Source: Methanosarcina sp. UBA293 (GTDB lineage Archaea > Halobacteriota > Methanosarcinia > Methanosarcinales > Methanosarcinaceae). Taken from it: 64,000 nt of DNA. Both the position numbers and the translations under genes were made by a program. Position 1 is the first letter of the stretch. Each line of letters starts with the position of its first letter. The stretch is taken from positions 38,803 through 102,802 of the forward strand of contig DALS01000056.1 of the NCBI GenBank assembly GCA_002499445.1. The letters are read 5' to 3'. Below, in pieces: positions 1 through 8,625 of the stretch. The notes below the pieces were generated by a model. That model was not told the DNA's origin, ran no database searches, and worked only from the letters and a program-made list of their open reading frames with translations.

Positions 1-819
1 GAAGTCGGAGAACTAGCTCTTGAATATAAAGTGCCTGTTGTAATTTCAGTCATTAATGACCTTGACGCTCTCAAGAGCCTTGCAAAGACTTTCGCAGAAG
101 CTGGCATCAAGGACATTGTGCTTGACCCAGGGACCTGCCCAACCGGTACAGGCCTGAAGGACACCTTTACTAACTTCCTGAAAATCAGGAGAGCAGGCAT
201 TATGGGCGACGGAGATATTGCATACCCAATCATGGCTCTCCCGGTCACAGCCTGGATGGCAGGAATTTCTGACCCTGTCAGTGCCTCCTACTGGGAAACC
301 GTGATGGCTTCAGTCTTTACCATCAAGTACGGCGACATAATGATCCTCCACAGCCTGGAGCCTTATGCCACCCTACCCCTGGTGCACCTGGCCGAAACCA
401 TCTACACCGACCCGAGGACTCCTGTCTCTGTGGACGGAGGTATGTACAAGGTTGGAGAACCAGACAAGGACTCTCCAGTGTTCTTCACCACCAACTTCGC
501 CCTTACCTACTACACGGTAGAAAGCGATATCTCAGCAAATGGCATAGTATGCTGGCTGCTTGCAGTTGACACTGATGGTATTGGTGTTGAAGCTGCAGTT
601 GCCGGTGGTCAGCTGACTGCCGCAAAGGTAAAGGACGCCTTTGATAAGGCTGGCTTCGACCTCAAGAAGGATGTAAACCACAATACCGTTATAGTCCCAG
701 GTCTAGCAGCCCGCCTGCAGGGTGACCTCGAAGATACCCTTGGTGCAAATGTCAAGGTAGGTCCAATGGACTCAGGCCGTATCCCAGGCTGGATTGAGAA
801 GAACTGGCCACCAAAATAA
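1..819 (+). CDS. cdhE: Acetyl-CoA decarbonylase/synthase gamma subunit, corrinoid Fe-S protein large subunit (3' part)
   Basis: This is the C-terminal 272 residues of the large subunit of the corrinoid/iron-sulfur protein, open at the left edge of the window. In the Cdh (ACDS) complex this protein carries the methyl group between tetrahydrosarcinapterin and the acetyl-CoA-forming A cluster. The visible part covers the end of the TIM-barrel domain (acidic loop LDPGTCPTGTG, motif RRAGIMGDGDIAYP) and the C-terminal corrinoid-binding domain. The N-terminal [4Fe-4S] cysteine region of the family lies outside the window. In Methanosarcina cdhE is normally the last gene of the cdh operon, which fits the strong terminator just downstream. 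Codon use is that of a highly expressed gene. Confidence 0.93.
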   Translation, partial: EVGELALEYKVPVVISVINDLDALKSLAKTFAEAGIKDIVLDPGTCPTGTGLKDTFTNFLKIRRAGIMGDGDIAYPIMALPVTAWMAGISDPVSASYWETVMASVFTIKYGDIMILHSLEPYATLPLVHLAETIYTDPRTPVSVDGGMYKVGEPDKDSPVFFTTNFALTYYTVESDISANGIVCWLLAVDTDGIGVEAAVAGGQLTAAKVKDAFDKAGFDLKKDVNHNTVIVPGLAARLQGDLEDTLGANVKVGPMDSGRIPGWIEKNWPPK

Positions 820-840
820 TCAGGAACTAATTTGAATTTA

Positions 841-876
841 TTCCGTGTCAAAAAACACGGAACTTTCTTCTTTTTT
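841..876 (+). terminator. Terminator after cdhE
   Basis: A perfect 8-bp stem (TTCCGTGT at 841-848 with ACACGGAA at 855-862) with a 6-nt A-rich loop is followed by a T-rich tract ending in six T (864-876). It lies 21 bp after the cdhE stop and probably ends the cdh transcript. Confidence 0.75.
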
Positions 877-1167
877 AACTATTCCTTTCTAATAATTATC
901 TTCAGCTCTTCGAAAACCCAGTTTTAAGCAACTAGTTTTTTCTTTGTTCAGAATCCAGTTTGTTCAAACTCATTTTGCCCAAAATTCAGCTTGTTAAGTG
1001 AGTATTCCGATATACTCAACAAGTTCCAAGCATACCTTTTAACTTCCATTACTTTCCTGATAACTAATTAAAAATGACCACAGCAGTCTAGATGTCTGGA
1101 TATTTTAGAGTTCTTAGTTTAATAAAACACAGAAAATTTAATAACAATATGAGCTAATGAACGGATT
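877..1167. other. Spacer between cdhE and CDF gene
   Basis: AT-rich spacer. I see no coding potential on either strand. A TATA-like stretch near 1115-1145 could serve the CDF gene, but I cannot fix the promoter. Confidence 0.4.
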
Positions 1168-2043
1168 ATGGGCGATAGGGAAAAAAATGTGGGATTTGCT
1201 GCGTCTTTGAATATACTCTTCACAATCATAGAACTGATCGGAGGACTTTTAACAAATAGTCTGGCGCTGTTAGCTGATGCGTTACATGATTTTGGTGACA
1301 GCATTGCATTGGTAGTAGCCTGGTTCGCGGAAAAGAAAGCAAAGAAACCTGCAACCAGTAAAATGACTTTTGGATATCGAAGGTTATCTCTTTTTTCTGC
1401 ACTATTTACTGTTGTTATACTTATAACAGGGTCATTGCTTGTTTTATCCAGAGCAATTCCACGTCTAATTAACCCGGAACAAGTGAATTCCGAAGGAATA
1501 ATTTTAATTGCAATCTTCGGAGTTATTATAAATGGATTTGGATTTTTTAGATTGAAGACAGGGATGAGCCAGAGCGAGAAGGTATTATCATGGCATCTGC
1601 TGGAAGATATTCTGGAATGGGTAGTCCTGCTCATCGGAGCAATACTTATAAGGTTCTTGAATAACCCTATTATTGATCCTATAATGACAATAGGATTTAC
1701 CGTCTTTGTATTATGGGGAGTTTCTAGAAATACAAAGGAGATATTTAATCTTCTTCTAGAGGGTGTTCCAGAGCATATCAATATTGATAAAATTAAGGAA
1801 GCTGTTTTATCGATAAATGGAGTGGAAAAAATTCATGATGTTCATATATGGTCTCTGGAAGGTGAAACCGACATTTTAACAGCCCATGTTGTTGTGAAAG
1901 ACAGATATCTACAAGAGCCGGATAGAATAAAGCAAACTATTAAAAGAAAATTAGAAGAACATCACATAGAACACTCTACACTTGAGCTGGAAAGCGAAGG
2001 ATTTTGTTCTGGCAGAGAATGTATTTTTGAATTGAAAAAATAA
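1168..2043 (+). CDS. Cation diffusion facilitator (CDF) family transporter
   Basis: A 291-residue CDF exporter for divalent metals (Zn2+, Fe2+ or similar), probably a proton antiporter in the cytoplasmic membrane. Six hydrophobic segments span about residues 10-180. Transmembrane segment 2 carries the metal-site pattern LLADALHDFGDS with His and Asp, and segment 5 carries HLLEDILEW with the second His/Asp pair. The C-terminal cytoplasmic domain (about 200-291) has the usual ferredoxin-like fold pattern and ends with two cysteines (CSGREC) that could bind metal. The ATG at 1168 has only a weak ribosome site. The gene stands alone, and substrate specificity cannot be read from the sequence. Confidence 0.88.
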   Translation: MGDREKNVGFAASLNILFTIIELIGGLLTNSLALLADALHDFGDSIALVVAWFAEKKAKKPATSKMTFGYRRLSLFSALFTVVILITGSLLVLSRAIPRLINPEQVNSEGIILIAIFGVIINGFGFFRLKTGMSQSEKVLSWHLLEDILEWVVLLIGAILIRFLNNPIIDPIMTIGFTVFVLWGVSRNTKEIFNLLLEGVPEHINIDKIKEAVLSINGVEKIHDVHIWSLEGETDILTAHVVVKDRYLQEPDRIKQTIKRKLEEHHIEHSTLELESEGFCSGRECIFELKK

Positions 2044-2583
2044 TGTACAGTGAAGGTTATAAAGACAAAAATTTCCTTCAGACAAGCGGGGTCCGAAGCG
2101 ACTCTATAACCCGATTTCAGATTCATTTTTGCTGCCAGTTTTTTTATTCATCTCTACATGTATAGTCACGCCTATAATTGCTGCAATAAAAACCACTATG
2201 TATCTCATCTAATAGTTGCATTATTTAGCCTCTTTACTATAGTAGTTCTTGTAAAGAATTGCACGAAAATTAGAAGGGACCCATTGAGCAAAGTATAAAC
2301 TGTGTATCTAGATAAAACATCCTGGCAGACTCTGGTAAACTTGGAATTTTTTTACCTAAACTCCACATTTTTAGGCACATAAAGGTCTTCTGATATTGAA
2401 GTATGTGCTTAAATTTAAGCATATGATCATTGTAGCAGAATTTCAAAATCTGGGTCTGTTGACCTCACATAATTTCATTACAATATATATACGCTTAATA
2501 CTTGGGAACTTAGGTTTTATATAATAATGCGTTTTTATAATAAAATTGAATAGAAATAGATCGATAATCGTTAAGGAGCCTTT
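2044..2583. other. AT-rich spacer with promoter for the flavoprotein pseudogene
   Basis: A 540-bp spacer. It holds one candidate micro-ORF on the minus strand (2104-2208) and, at its right end, a TATA box (TTTATATAATA, about 2516-2526) followed at 2573 by AAGGAG, which is the promoter and ribosome site of the next gene. Nothing else is recognisable. Confidence 0.5.
2104..2208 (-). CDS. Candidate 34-residue single-pass membrane peptide
   Basis: A short reading frame reads MRYIVVFIAAIIGVTIHVEM, then a polar tail KKTGSKNESEIGL, and ends with TAG. It looks like one transmembrane helix with a charged C-terminus. No good ribosome site precedes it. A competing frame starting a few bases upstream has AGAGG before its ATG but encodes only about 24 ordinary residues. 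It is listed because the composition is non-random; it may still be chance. Confidence 0.25.
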   Translation of the reverse strand: MRYIVVFIAAIIGVTIHVEMNKKTGSKNESEIGL

Positions 2584-3462
2584 ATGAGTGGAATGGACAT
2601 ATATTACTTCTCAGGAACCGGAAATTCGCTACATATTGCAAAGGAAATAAAAAAACGAATTCCGGATGCAAGCCTGATTCCAATTGTAAGTCTCATAAAT
2701 AAGCATCTAAAGGTAAAAGATCAAGAGACTATAAAAACCAGCAAAGAAGTAGTGGGCTTTGTATTTCCTATTCATCTTATGACATTTCCTACTCCTGTAA
2801 AGAAATTCATCGAGAAACTTGATATAAAATCGACCAGGTACATTTTTGCTATAGCTACACGAGCCGGTACCCAACATATAGCATTTAATGAAATCAAAAA
2901 AATACTCAGAAAAAAAGGTAAAAACCTTAATTCATGTTTTACTCTAAATATGGCTTGTAACGATCCGAGAAATAAAGATTGACATCCCACAACAAATGAA
3001 GAAATCACAAAACTGGAATCTGAGATTCAGATTAAACTTGATTTAATTCAAAAAATTATTATAAACCAGGAAAACAGCCGGGAAGAAGATTCTGATTCAG
3101 CTCCATCTAATTATATGTTGAAACATTTAGTTCCTTTAGGAATGGCTTTTGCTGAATACACCGGCGCAAAGGATTATTTTTATGCAAATTCGAAGTGCAC
3201 CGGCTGTAAAATATGTGAAAAAGTTTGTCTATCCGGGAAAATAAAAATGATTGATAAAAAGCCGGTATGGCAAAGAAATGTCAAATGCTACTTTTGCTAT
3301 GCTTGTCTCAATTACTGTCCTGTGAAAGCGATTCAAATCAAATCCAAACTCTATATGAAATCATATACCGAAGAAAACGAAAGATATTCTCATCCGTATG
3401 CAACAGCAAATGATATTGCCGAACAGAAATCAGGAAGGAAATTAAGTTCTGTCCTTAATTAA
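2584..3462 (+). pseudogene. EFR1-type flavodoxin-ferredoxin protein, interrupted by in-frame TGA
   Basis: The frame starting at ATG 2584 encodes a flavodoxin fold (FMN loop YFSGTGNS, residues 8-15) and stops at TGA 2980-2982. The same frame continues without another stop to 3462 and carries two [4Fe-4S] ferredoxin motifs (CTGCKICEKVC and CYFCYACLNYC). Together they form one EFR1-family protein of about 292 residues, a flavodoxin domain joined to a dicluster ferredoxin. A single change, TGG to TGA, would explain the break (context NKD-stop-HPTTNEE). The 5' part has a good promoter and an AAGGAG ribosome site, so a truncated 132-residue flavodoxin may still be made. Selenocysteine is unlikely: Methanosarcina is not known to decode TGA, its recoded codon being TAG for pyrrolysine. 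Sequencing error is the other explanation. Confidence 0.75.
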
Positions 3463-4196
3463 ATTGCGCTGACGCACCCAATAGCAGGCCGCGATATCGA
3501 TTGAAATGTAAAGCACATTTATAGCAAGGAGTTCGGGACGTTACCTATAAAGTATTTGCCAGTTGCCACAGAGAATAGAAGAATTTTGGAGACCCTAACT
3601 TTTTTAGAGACTACTACCTGATTCAATTGACAGAAAAAATAGTTCTCGCTTAAAGAGGAATTTAAGAGAATTTTGCCCAGTTTGATACAATCAAACTCAT
3701 GGAGAAACAATACTTAGATCCAACGGATTACCGCGATGCGCATCTATATTAATATATATTATGTCTGCATCGCTCAAATTCGAATAAACAGTTTCAGTCC
3801 TTGTAATATTGTTATTTAATTAGGGTCCTCCAAAATCAGTGTGTAAACTGAGGATTCAGAATGCTTATTTTAGGTAATAGATATATAACCAGAGTTCCCC
3901 CAATAAAAGTATATTCTTAAAATCCAATTTAGAGGAAAATAAACCCGATTAAACTTTAAAAATAATAGATGGATGGGATTAGAGCTTTATTTTTTTGACA
4001 AATTACATTTTTTTGAAATTATGGCAACTGACTCCGTTTTCCGTTTTACAAAATTAAATGTTGAAAATAGAGCTAAGAAAACCTTAAAATGGAAGTTAAG
4101 GATATTTAATTTCTTTAATGGAAAATAAATTCTTTATCATCTGTACTTTTACTGGGGGAGCACTAACACCATATACAATTTACGAGATAAGGCTTA
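3463..4196. other. Long AT-rich spacer without recognisable gene
   Basis: About 730 bp with many stops in all frames. The only open stretches (for example 63 codons on the minus strand near 3519-3710, starting with TTG) have no ribosome site and no recognisable product. I see no repeat or mobile-element end here. Confidence 0.4.
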
Positions 4197-4523
4197 TTAA
4201 CCCTTGAAAAATGAATCATTTTTTGAGGACCCTATATTTAATGTAACGTCAATAGATGTACCTGTTACCAATCTAGCCGGATATTGACTTTTTATTTCTT
4301 TTTCAGGATCTAAAACATATAATTCATCAAATATAGAGCTATTATTTGAATCAAATAATTTTACAGTAACTTCATGAGTTGTATTATCCTGATTAAGTAT
4401 AATCAACGTATTATTTTCTATTTCTTCAGAAAAAGTATTATGCCTGATAACAGAATGTAAAACAATAATGTATACCAACAAAAGGCATATACCTACAAAT
4501 ATGATTAGCAATTTTCTTTGCAT
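4197..4523 (-). CDS. Small membrane-anchored extracellular protein, unknown
   Basis: A 108-residue protein with one N-terminal hydrophobic helix (about residues 4-24, LLIIFVGICLLLVYIIVL) followed by a polar, Asn/Thr-rich domain with several potential N-glycosylation sites (NNT, NTT, NNSS). It looks like a small pseudopilin-free membrane anchor with an extracytoplasmic beta-rich domain. The family was not recognised. It lies 46 bp downstream of another tiny secreted-type ORF (4570-4716) on the same strand, so the two may be co-transcribed. Base composition is as AT-rich as the spacer around it, which suggests an accessory gene. Confidence 0.5.
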   Translation of the reverse strand: MQRKLLIIFVGICLLLVYIIVLHSVIRHNTFSEEIENNTLIILNQDNTTHEVTVKLFDSNNSSIFDELYVLDPEKEIKSQYPARLVTGTSIDVTLNIGSSKNDSFFKG

Positions 4524-4569
4524 TCTAATCCCTTAATTAAAGTCACTCTAATATAATTTACATTATATC

Positions 4570-4716
4570 TTAAAGTAAAGAGATTTGTATCTCTAAAAAA
4601 TTATATAAATTGTTTGAACTTGCGTTTACTTTAACTGCACTTCCAGCTGGTATCAATGCTATACCAACCTGCATTGTCAAAATAAGCATTTCTATTGCAA
4701 TTTTACTCTTACTCAT
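4570..4716 (-). CDS. Small secreted-type peptide (48 aa)
   Basis: An ATG at 4716 is preceded by a good ribosome site (AGGAG, 9 nt upstream) and opens a 48-codon frame ending in TAA. The product begins MSKSKIAIEMLILTMQVGIA and continues LIPAGSAVKVNASSNN, which reads as a signal peptide with a possible Ala-X-Ala-like cleavage region near residues 24-32 and a tail of about 16 residues. It could be a genuine small exported peptide, or the surviving N-terminus of a longer surface protein. The next gene on the same strand starts 46 bp downstream. Confidence 0.45.
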   Translation of the reverse strand: MSKSKIAIEMLILTMQVGIALIPAGSAVKVNASSNNLYNFLEIQISLL

Positions 4717-5111
4717 TTATCTAACTCCTAAAGTTATTTTACCCTAGAAGGTAGAATCAGGTAAGCTTAATATGGGCAAAGCAAACATAATCGTGCTTCA
4801 TAGAGCATATTTTATGAAGTTTGTATGACTGGAAAATTTTTAGACTCCATAAGCTTATTCGCATTAATTCATTGTAATTTTTTAGTGGGTGAACTAAATG
4901 TATGGTATTTGTAGCCATTTAAATTCTGTAACTATTTCCCTGTTTTTGATTATTAAAAACTTTATGTAGAAAGAATATGGGATATAATGCCCCAACACGT
5001 ATTCAAATAAATAAAAACAGAGAACGTAGAACTTTGCAGTCATGTAAACCGATATAAGTATAGTCCCTAACTCAATGTTTTATACAGAATGAATTATATT
5101 TCTATACATGG
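4717..5111. other. Spacer, no gene seen
   Basis: AT-rich, with frequent stops in every frame. The promoter of the small minus-strand pair should lie at its left end, but no clear TATA box was identified. Confidence 0.35.
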
Positions 5112-5398
5112 AGAATAAAGAAAATTGCCACTAATAGGAGAATCTCCTCTGAAGAACTTGATTCTTTAATTAGAAGTGAAAGTATTCAAGAGTACTAAAA
5201 AGGCTTTATTTCATCAAGTTCAGGTGTTTAGGTAACTCTGTAGAAGAGACTCCTAATAAAACAAGAATAACAAAGAAAACAAGATATTATCGGCAGAAAG
5301 AATGGAATCAGACCGGTTATACTACCCCAATTCCAAAATTTAAAGGTGGAAAAAAGCATAAACTTACAGATTTGAAAAGACTTGTGAAACTAGTATGA
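5112..5398 (+). pseudogene. IS630-type transposase N-terminal relic
   Basis: Two overlapping frames encode one degraded helix-turn-helix region. Frame one (about 5112-5195) reads KIATNRRISSEELDSLIRSE and hits a stop. After a shift, frame two (about 5192-5395) reads LKRLYFIKFRCLGNSVEEVT-like sequence and then RYYRQKEWNQTGYTTPIPKF followed by KGGKKHKLTDLKR. This order (SEELDSLIRSE, FIKFRYLG-SVEEA, W-Q-GY-GLIPKF-GGRPSKLT) is the N-terminal DNA-binding domain of IS630-family transposases common in Methanosarcina. The catalytic DDE domain is absent. It is a decayed fragment, not an active element. Confidence 0.55.
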
Positions 5399-5735
5399 CT
5401 CAGGCAATTCGAGAAATATTTATATAAGATAAATACTTATTAAGAAAGGTTCAAACTATATATTTTTAGACTAATCTATAATCGATTTACCTGATAACTG
5501 ACGTGACTTTCTGCTGGATTGCGATGCAGGAAATTTGGGGAGCCTGAATACTGAAAGGTAAATTCAGCTATTTTTAAATAACATGAGCAGGCTTAACAGG
5601 TGAATTGCTCAGATTATATTGCAGGAACTTTCTGTCCTGAGAATCTCAAAAATAGTATTCTAGATTATTGATCAAGAAGACTTGTTATTATTAGAAAGAT
5701 AAATACTATTTCAAGAAGACTACAAGTAAGGATTA

Positions 5736-6803
5736 ATGATGAATTTTATCACATGCCCAAGATGCGGCAGAGAATGTAATAGGCTCTTTAACTCGGTTTG
5801 CAGGGATTGTTTTTTTGAGACTTTCAAACTAATTGAATTGCCCCATGTACTTCATGTAAGGATATGTTCAACTTGTGGAGCATATTTTCACAGAGGCCGG
5901 TGGGAAAATATTGGTAATATCGAAGATGTGGTGCTAAAAGCTGTAGAAAATATCCTTTTCATCCACAATGAAGCCGGAGACGTGGAAATCTATCTCGAGC
6001 CCAGGGAGATTACTCCTTATACATATAAAGTGAGAGCCGAAGTCGATGCAATGATCAAGGAAGAACCTGTTCATGCCGAAGCTGAGACCGAGGTAAGGAT
6101 TCAGCGGACAGCCTGTGATATGTGCAGCAGGGAATCCGGAGGATACTTTGAAGCAATTATTCAGATCAGAGCAGCAGGCAGGTTTCCTACTGAAGAAGAG
6201 AAAAGGCGCTGCATGGCTATCGCAAGGGAAACCATGGAGAGCATGAGAAAAAAGGGTGATAGGCTTGCGTTTATAAGCGATGTATTGGAGCAAAAAGAAG
6301 GAATAGACTTTTACATGGGTTCAATGAATGCCAGCAGGCAGATCTGCCGACTAATCACCTCTGAACTTGGAGGCAGCTTTTCCGAATCCCCTACGCTTGT
6401 AGGAATGAAAGATGGGAAGAACCTTTACAGAATTACTTTCTCTTTGCGCCTTCCCGAGTTCAAGCCAGGGGATGTAGTCAGGTTTAGAGGAAAGATTATC
6501 CAGATCAAGAGTTCAGGAAAAAAAGTTAATGGAATTTCTCTTGAGGACGGCTCAAGATTTATCTCAACTCCTGAGGAACTAAAAGGAGCCGAGAAAGTAG
6601 GAAATATGAGGGATACAGTTTTAACAGTGTTAGTCTCAATAGAAGACAACGCGATTCTGGTACTTGACCCGGAAACTTATGAGACTGTTGCCATAAAGAA
6701 GCCTATGTCTTTCAATGCAGAAGCTGGAAGCGAGATTCCTGTCCTGAAAACCTCGTATGGAATCTTTGCACTCAGTCGTTCCGATAATATACAGGCAAAA
6801 TGA
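5736..6803 (+). CDS. NMD3 family protein
   Basis: Archaeal homologue of eukaryotic NMD3, the 60S ribosomal export adaptor. In archaea it is thought to act in late assembly or quality control of the large ribosomal subunit. The N-terminus has the expected zinc ribbons: C7-x2-C10 with C22-x2-C25, then CSTC near residue 43, and a further CDMC near 128. The rest is the NMD3 OB/SH3-like body. Length (355 residues) is normal for archaea, which lack the eukaryotic C-terminal export signals. The start is ATG 5736 (ATG ATG AAT) after TAAGGA. The stop overlaps the next gene's first possible ATG by 4 bp, so the two genes are co-transcribed. Confidence 0.88.
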   Translation: MMNFITCPRCGRECNRLFNSVCRDCFFETFKLIELPHVLHVRICSTCGAYFHRGRWENIGNIEDVVLKAVENILFIHNEAGDVEIYLEPREITPYTYKVRAEVDAMIKEEPVHAEAETEVRIQRTACDMCSRESGGYFEAIIQIRAAGRFPTEEEKRRCMAIARETMESMRKKGDRLAFISDVLEQKEGIDFYMGSMNASRQICRLITSELGGSFSESPTLVGMKDGKNLYRITFSLRLPEFKPGDVVRFRGKIIQIKSSGKKVNGISLEDGSRFISTPEELKGAEKVGNMRDTVLTVLVSIEDNAILVLDPETYETVAIKKPMSFNAEAGSEIPVLKTSYGIFALSRSDNIQAK

Positions 6804-6823
6804 AAGATTCAGAAAGAGGAAAT

Positions 6824-8047
6824 ATGCAGAATATCCTTGTAATAGGTTTTAATACCCGGAATGTTGTCTGCTCTGCAAGCCGGGCTGGCTATACGGTCTG
6901 TTCCATAGATGCTTTCTGCGATTTTGACCTGCAGGAATGTGCGCATGCATCGACATTTCTTGAATGCAGAACCGTACAGGAATTGCATCAGCTTGAAGCT
7001 TCCCGGATAAAAGCCCAGATGGCTGAATTCGGACTTGAGTTTGATGCTCTTGTTCCTGGCTCGGGACTGGAAATGCTTGATCATGATGATTTCCCCTGCC
7101 CTGTACTTGCCAGCAGTCCGGATGCTATGCAGAAAGCTTCAGATAAACATTATCTATCAAAGAGGCTTGAAGCCCTTGGAATTCCTCACCCACGCTGCTA
7201 TTCCCCGGAAGAACTGGATGCAATAGAATATCCGGTTATGGTTAAACCGATTTCAGGGGGAGGAGGAATTTTCAACCGGGTTGCTAGGAACAGACAGGAG
7301 CTTTTAGCTATCCTCGAAGAATTGAACGGTCTGAACCCTGAGCTTACGGAACAAACTGTTATTATTCAGGAGTTTCTTGAAGGAGTACCCTCAAGCGTTT
7401 CCTTGCTTTCTACAAAAAACGAAGCTCTATCAGTGGCTGTAAATGAACAGTTAATAGGAATATCTTGGCTTTCACGGCTGCCCTTTGCTTATTGTGGAAA
7501 TGTAACTCCTTTCAGGACCGATCAAGCTGAGGAAATGGAAGCCCTTGCTGAAGAGCTGGTGCTTGACTTCAAGCTCCTTGGCTCGAACGGAGTAGATTTC
7601 CTGGTTACGGAAAGAGGACCTATAGTACTTGAAATAAACCCAAGATTCCAGGGAAGCCTTGATACGGTTGAGAAAGCGATGAAGATTAACCTTTTTGAAG
7701 CCCATGCAGGTTGCTTCAGAGGAGAACTCCCTGAGAAACCTAAAGCCAATTGTTTTGCTGCAAGAGGAGTAATTTACTCAGAAAGAGAGCTTTTTATAGA
7801 CAGAAAGCTCATGGACCTCATTTTGAAAGAAAAAGGCGCTGACATCCCATCCAAGGAAAGTATTATAGAGCCTGATGGACCTCTTACTTCCCTGTTCGCA
7901 TGCGCCCCTACTAGGGAAAAAGCAGTCCTATCACTTAAAAGAGGGGTAAATAGAGTAAAGGCTTTTATTGAAAACCAAAAGGAAAAAAATCCGGATTTAA
8001 TGGAAAATATAAAAACCCAGGTTAAAATGCTTAATTTTTCTGACTAG
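6824..8047 (+). CDS. ATP-grasp superfamily protein (COG2232-like)
   Basis: A cytoplasmic enzyme of the ATP-grasp fold, which normally joins a carboxylate to an amine or thiol through an acyl-phosphate. The N-terminus is a Rossmann-like pre-ATP-grasp domain (MQNILVIGFNTRNVV). The core has YPVMVKPISGGGG (ATP-binding lysine and glycine loop), QEFLEGVPSSVS, and the Mg2+-binding strand VLEINPRFQGSLD. The substrate is unknown. The first ATG at 6800 overlaps the stop of the NMD3 gene (ATGA), but ATG 6824 has a clear ribosome site (AGAGGA at 6815-6820) and gives the natural start of the fold, so I prefer it. Some methanogen cofactor ligases (for methanofuran) are ATP-grasp enzymes of another subgroup; I do not assign this gene to one. 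Confidence 0.8.
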   Translation: MQNILVIGFNTRNVVCSASRAGYTVCSIDAFCDFDLQECAHASTFLECRTVQELHQLEASRIKAQMAEFGLEFDALVPGSGLEMLDHDDFPCPVLASSPDAMQKASDKHYLSKRLEALGIPHPRCYSPEELDAIEYPVMVKPISGGGGIFNRVARNRQELLAILEELNGLNPELTEQTVIIQEFLEGVPSSVSLLSTKNEALSVAVNEQLIGISWLSRLPFAYCGNVTPFRTDQAEEMEALAEELVLDFKLLGSNGVDFLVTERGPIVLEINPRFQGSLDTVEKAMKINLFEAHAGCFRGELPEKPKANCFAARGVIYSERELFIDRKLMDLILKEKGADIPSKESIIEPDGPLTSLFACAPTREKAVLSLKRGVNRVKAFIENQKEKNPDLMENIKTQVKMLNFSD

Positions 8048-8130
8048 ACAAAAATTCGGAAGAAAAATTAGAATGTAAATTTTAATACTGGTATGTCCAA
8101 TTCATATTGTTTATTTGCGAGGTGAACGTA

Positions 8131-8625
8131 TTGGTTGATATAGATGACAAGGTAATTAGAGGATATCTCGTGAGCCTTGTAGGGGAAGATGGGCTAGAAA
8201 TGATAGAAAAAATGCCCGAAGGCGAGGTTACAGATGAGGAAATTGCGGAAAAGACCGGAGTTCTATTGAATACCGTAAGGAGAACTCTCTTCATGTTATA
8301 TGAAAATAAATTCGCAATAGTTGTAAGGGAGAGAGATTCAAATAGTGGGTGGTTAACATATCTCTGGCGCCTGGATTTTTCAGACATAGAGCACCAGCTT
8401 ATGAGAGAAAAGAAAAAATTGCTTCGTAACCTGAAGACTCGCCTTGAGTTTGAAGAAAACCATGTTTTCTACACATGTCCTCAGGGTTGCGCTCGCCTTC
8501 TTTTTGACGAGGCTACTGAAACTGAGTTTCTCTGCCCGTTATGTGGAGAAGATCTTGTCTTCTATGACAATTCTTATATTATTGATATCATAAGGAAACG
8601 TGTAGATGCTCTTAGTTCATCATAA
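8131..8625 (+). CDS. tfe: Transcription initiation factor TFE, alpha subunit
   Basis: Archaeal homologue of the TFIIE alpha N-terminal half. It stabilises the open promoter complex with TBP, TFB and RNA polymerase. The sequence has the winged-helix domain (VIRGYLVSLVGEDGLEMIEK ... LNTVRRTLFMLYENKFA) and a C-terminal zinc ribbon (CPQGC ... CPLC). I place the start at TTG 8131, which follows GAGGTG (8119-8124) at good spacing and gives the usual VDIDDKVIRGYL N-terminus. An upstream TTG at 8107 would add eight residues. The HD gene begins immediately after the stop, so both are probably in one transcript. Confidence 0.92.
   Translation: MVDIDDKVIRGYLVSLVGEDGLEMIEKMPEGEVTDEEIAEKTGVLLNTVRRTLFMLYENKFAIVVRERDSNSGWLTYLWRLDFSDIEHQLMREKKKLLRNLKTRLEFEENHVFYTCPQGCARLLFDEATETEFLCPLCGEDLVFYDNSYIIDIIRKRVDALSSS

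Noticed and set aside
1119..1781. 220-codon frame antisense to the CDF gene
   Set aside because: A shadow of a well-supported CDF gene; its product has no domain pattern.
2980..2982. TGA as selenocysteine codon
   Set aside because: Methanosarcina is not known to make selenoproteins and a Trp to stop change is simpler; no SECIS-like element was recognised.
3519..3710. 63-codon minus-strand frame starting with TTG
   Set aside because: No ribosome site, no recognisable domain, and typical of random AT-rich DNA.
8041..8085. Pyrrolysine readthrough at the TAG ending the ATP-grasp gene
   Set aside because: Only a few codons follow before the next stop, and the family ends here.
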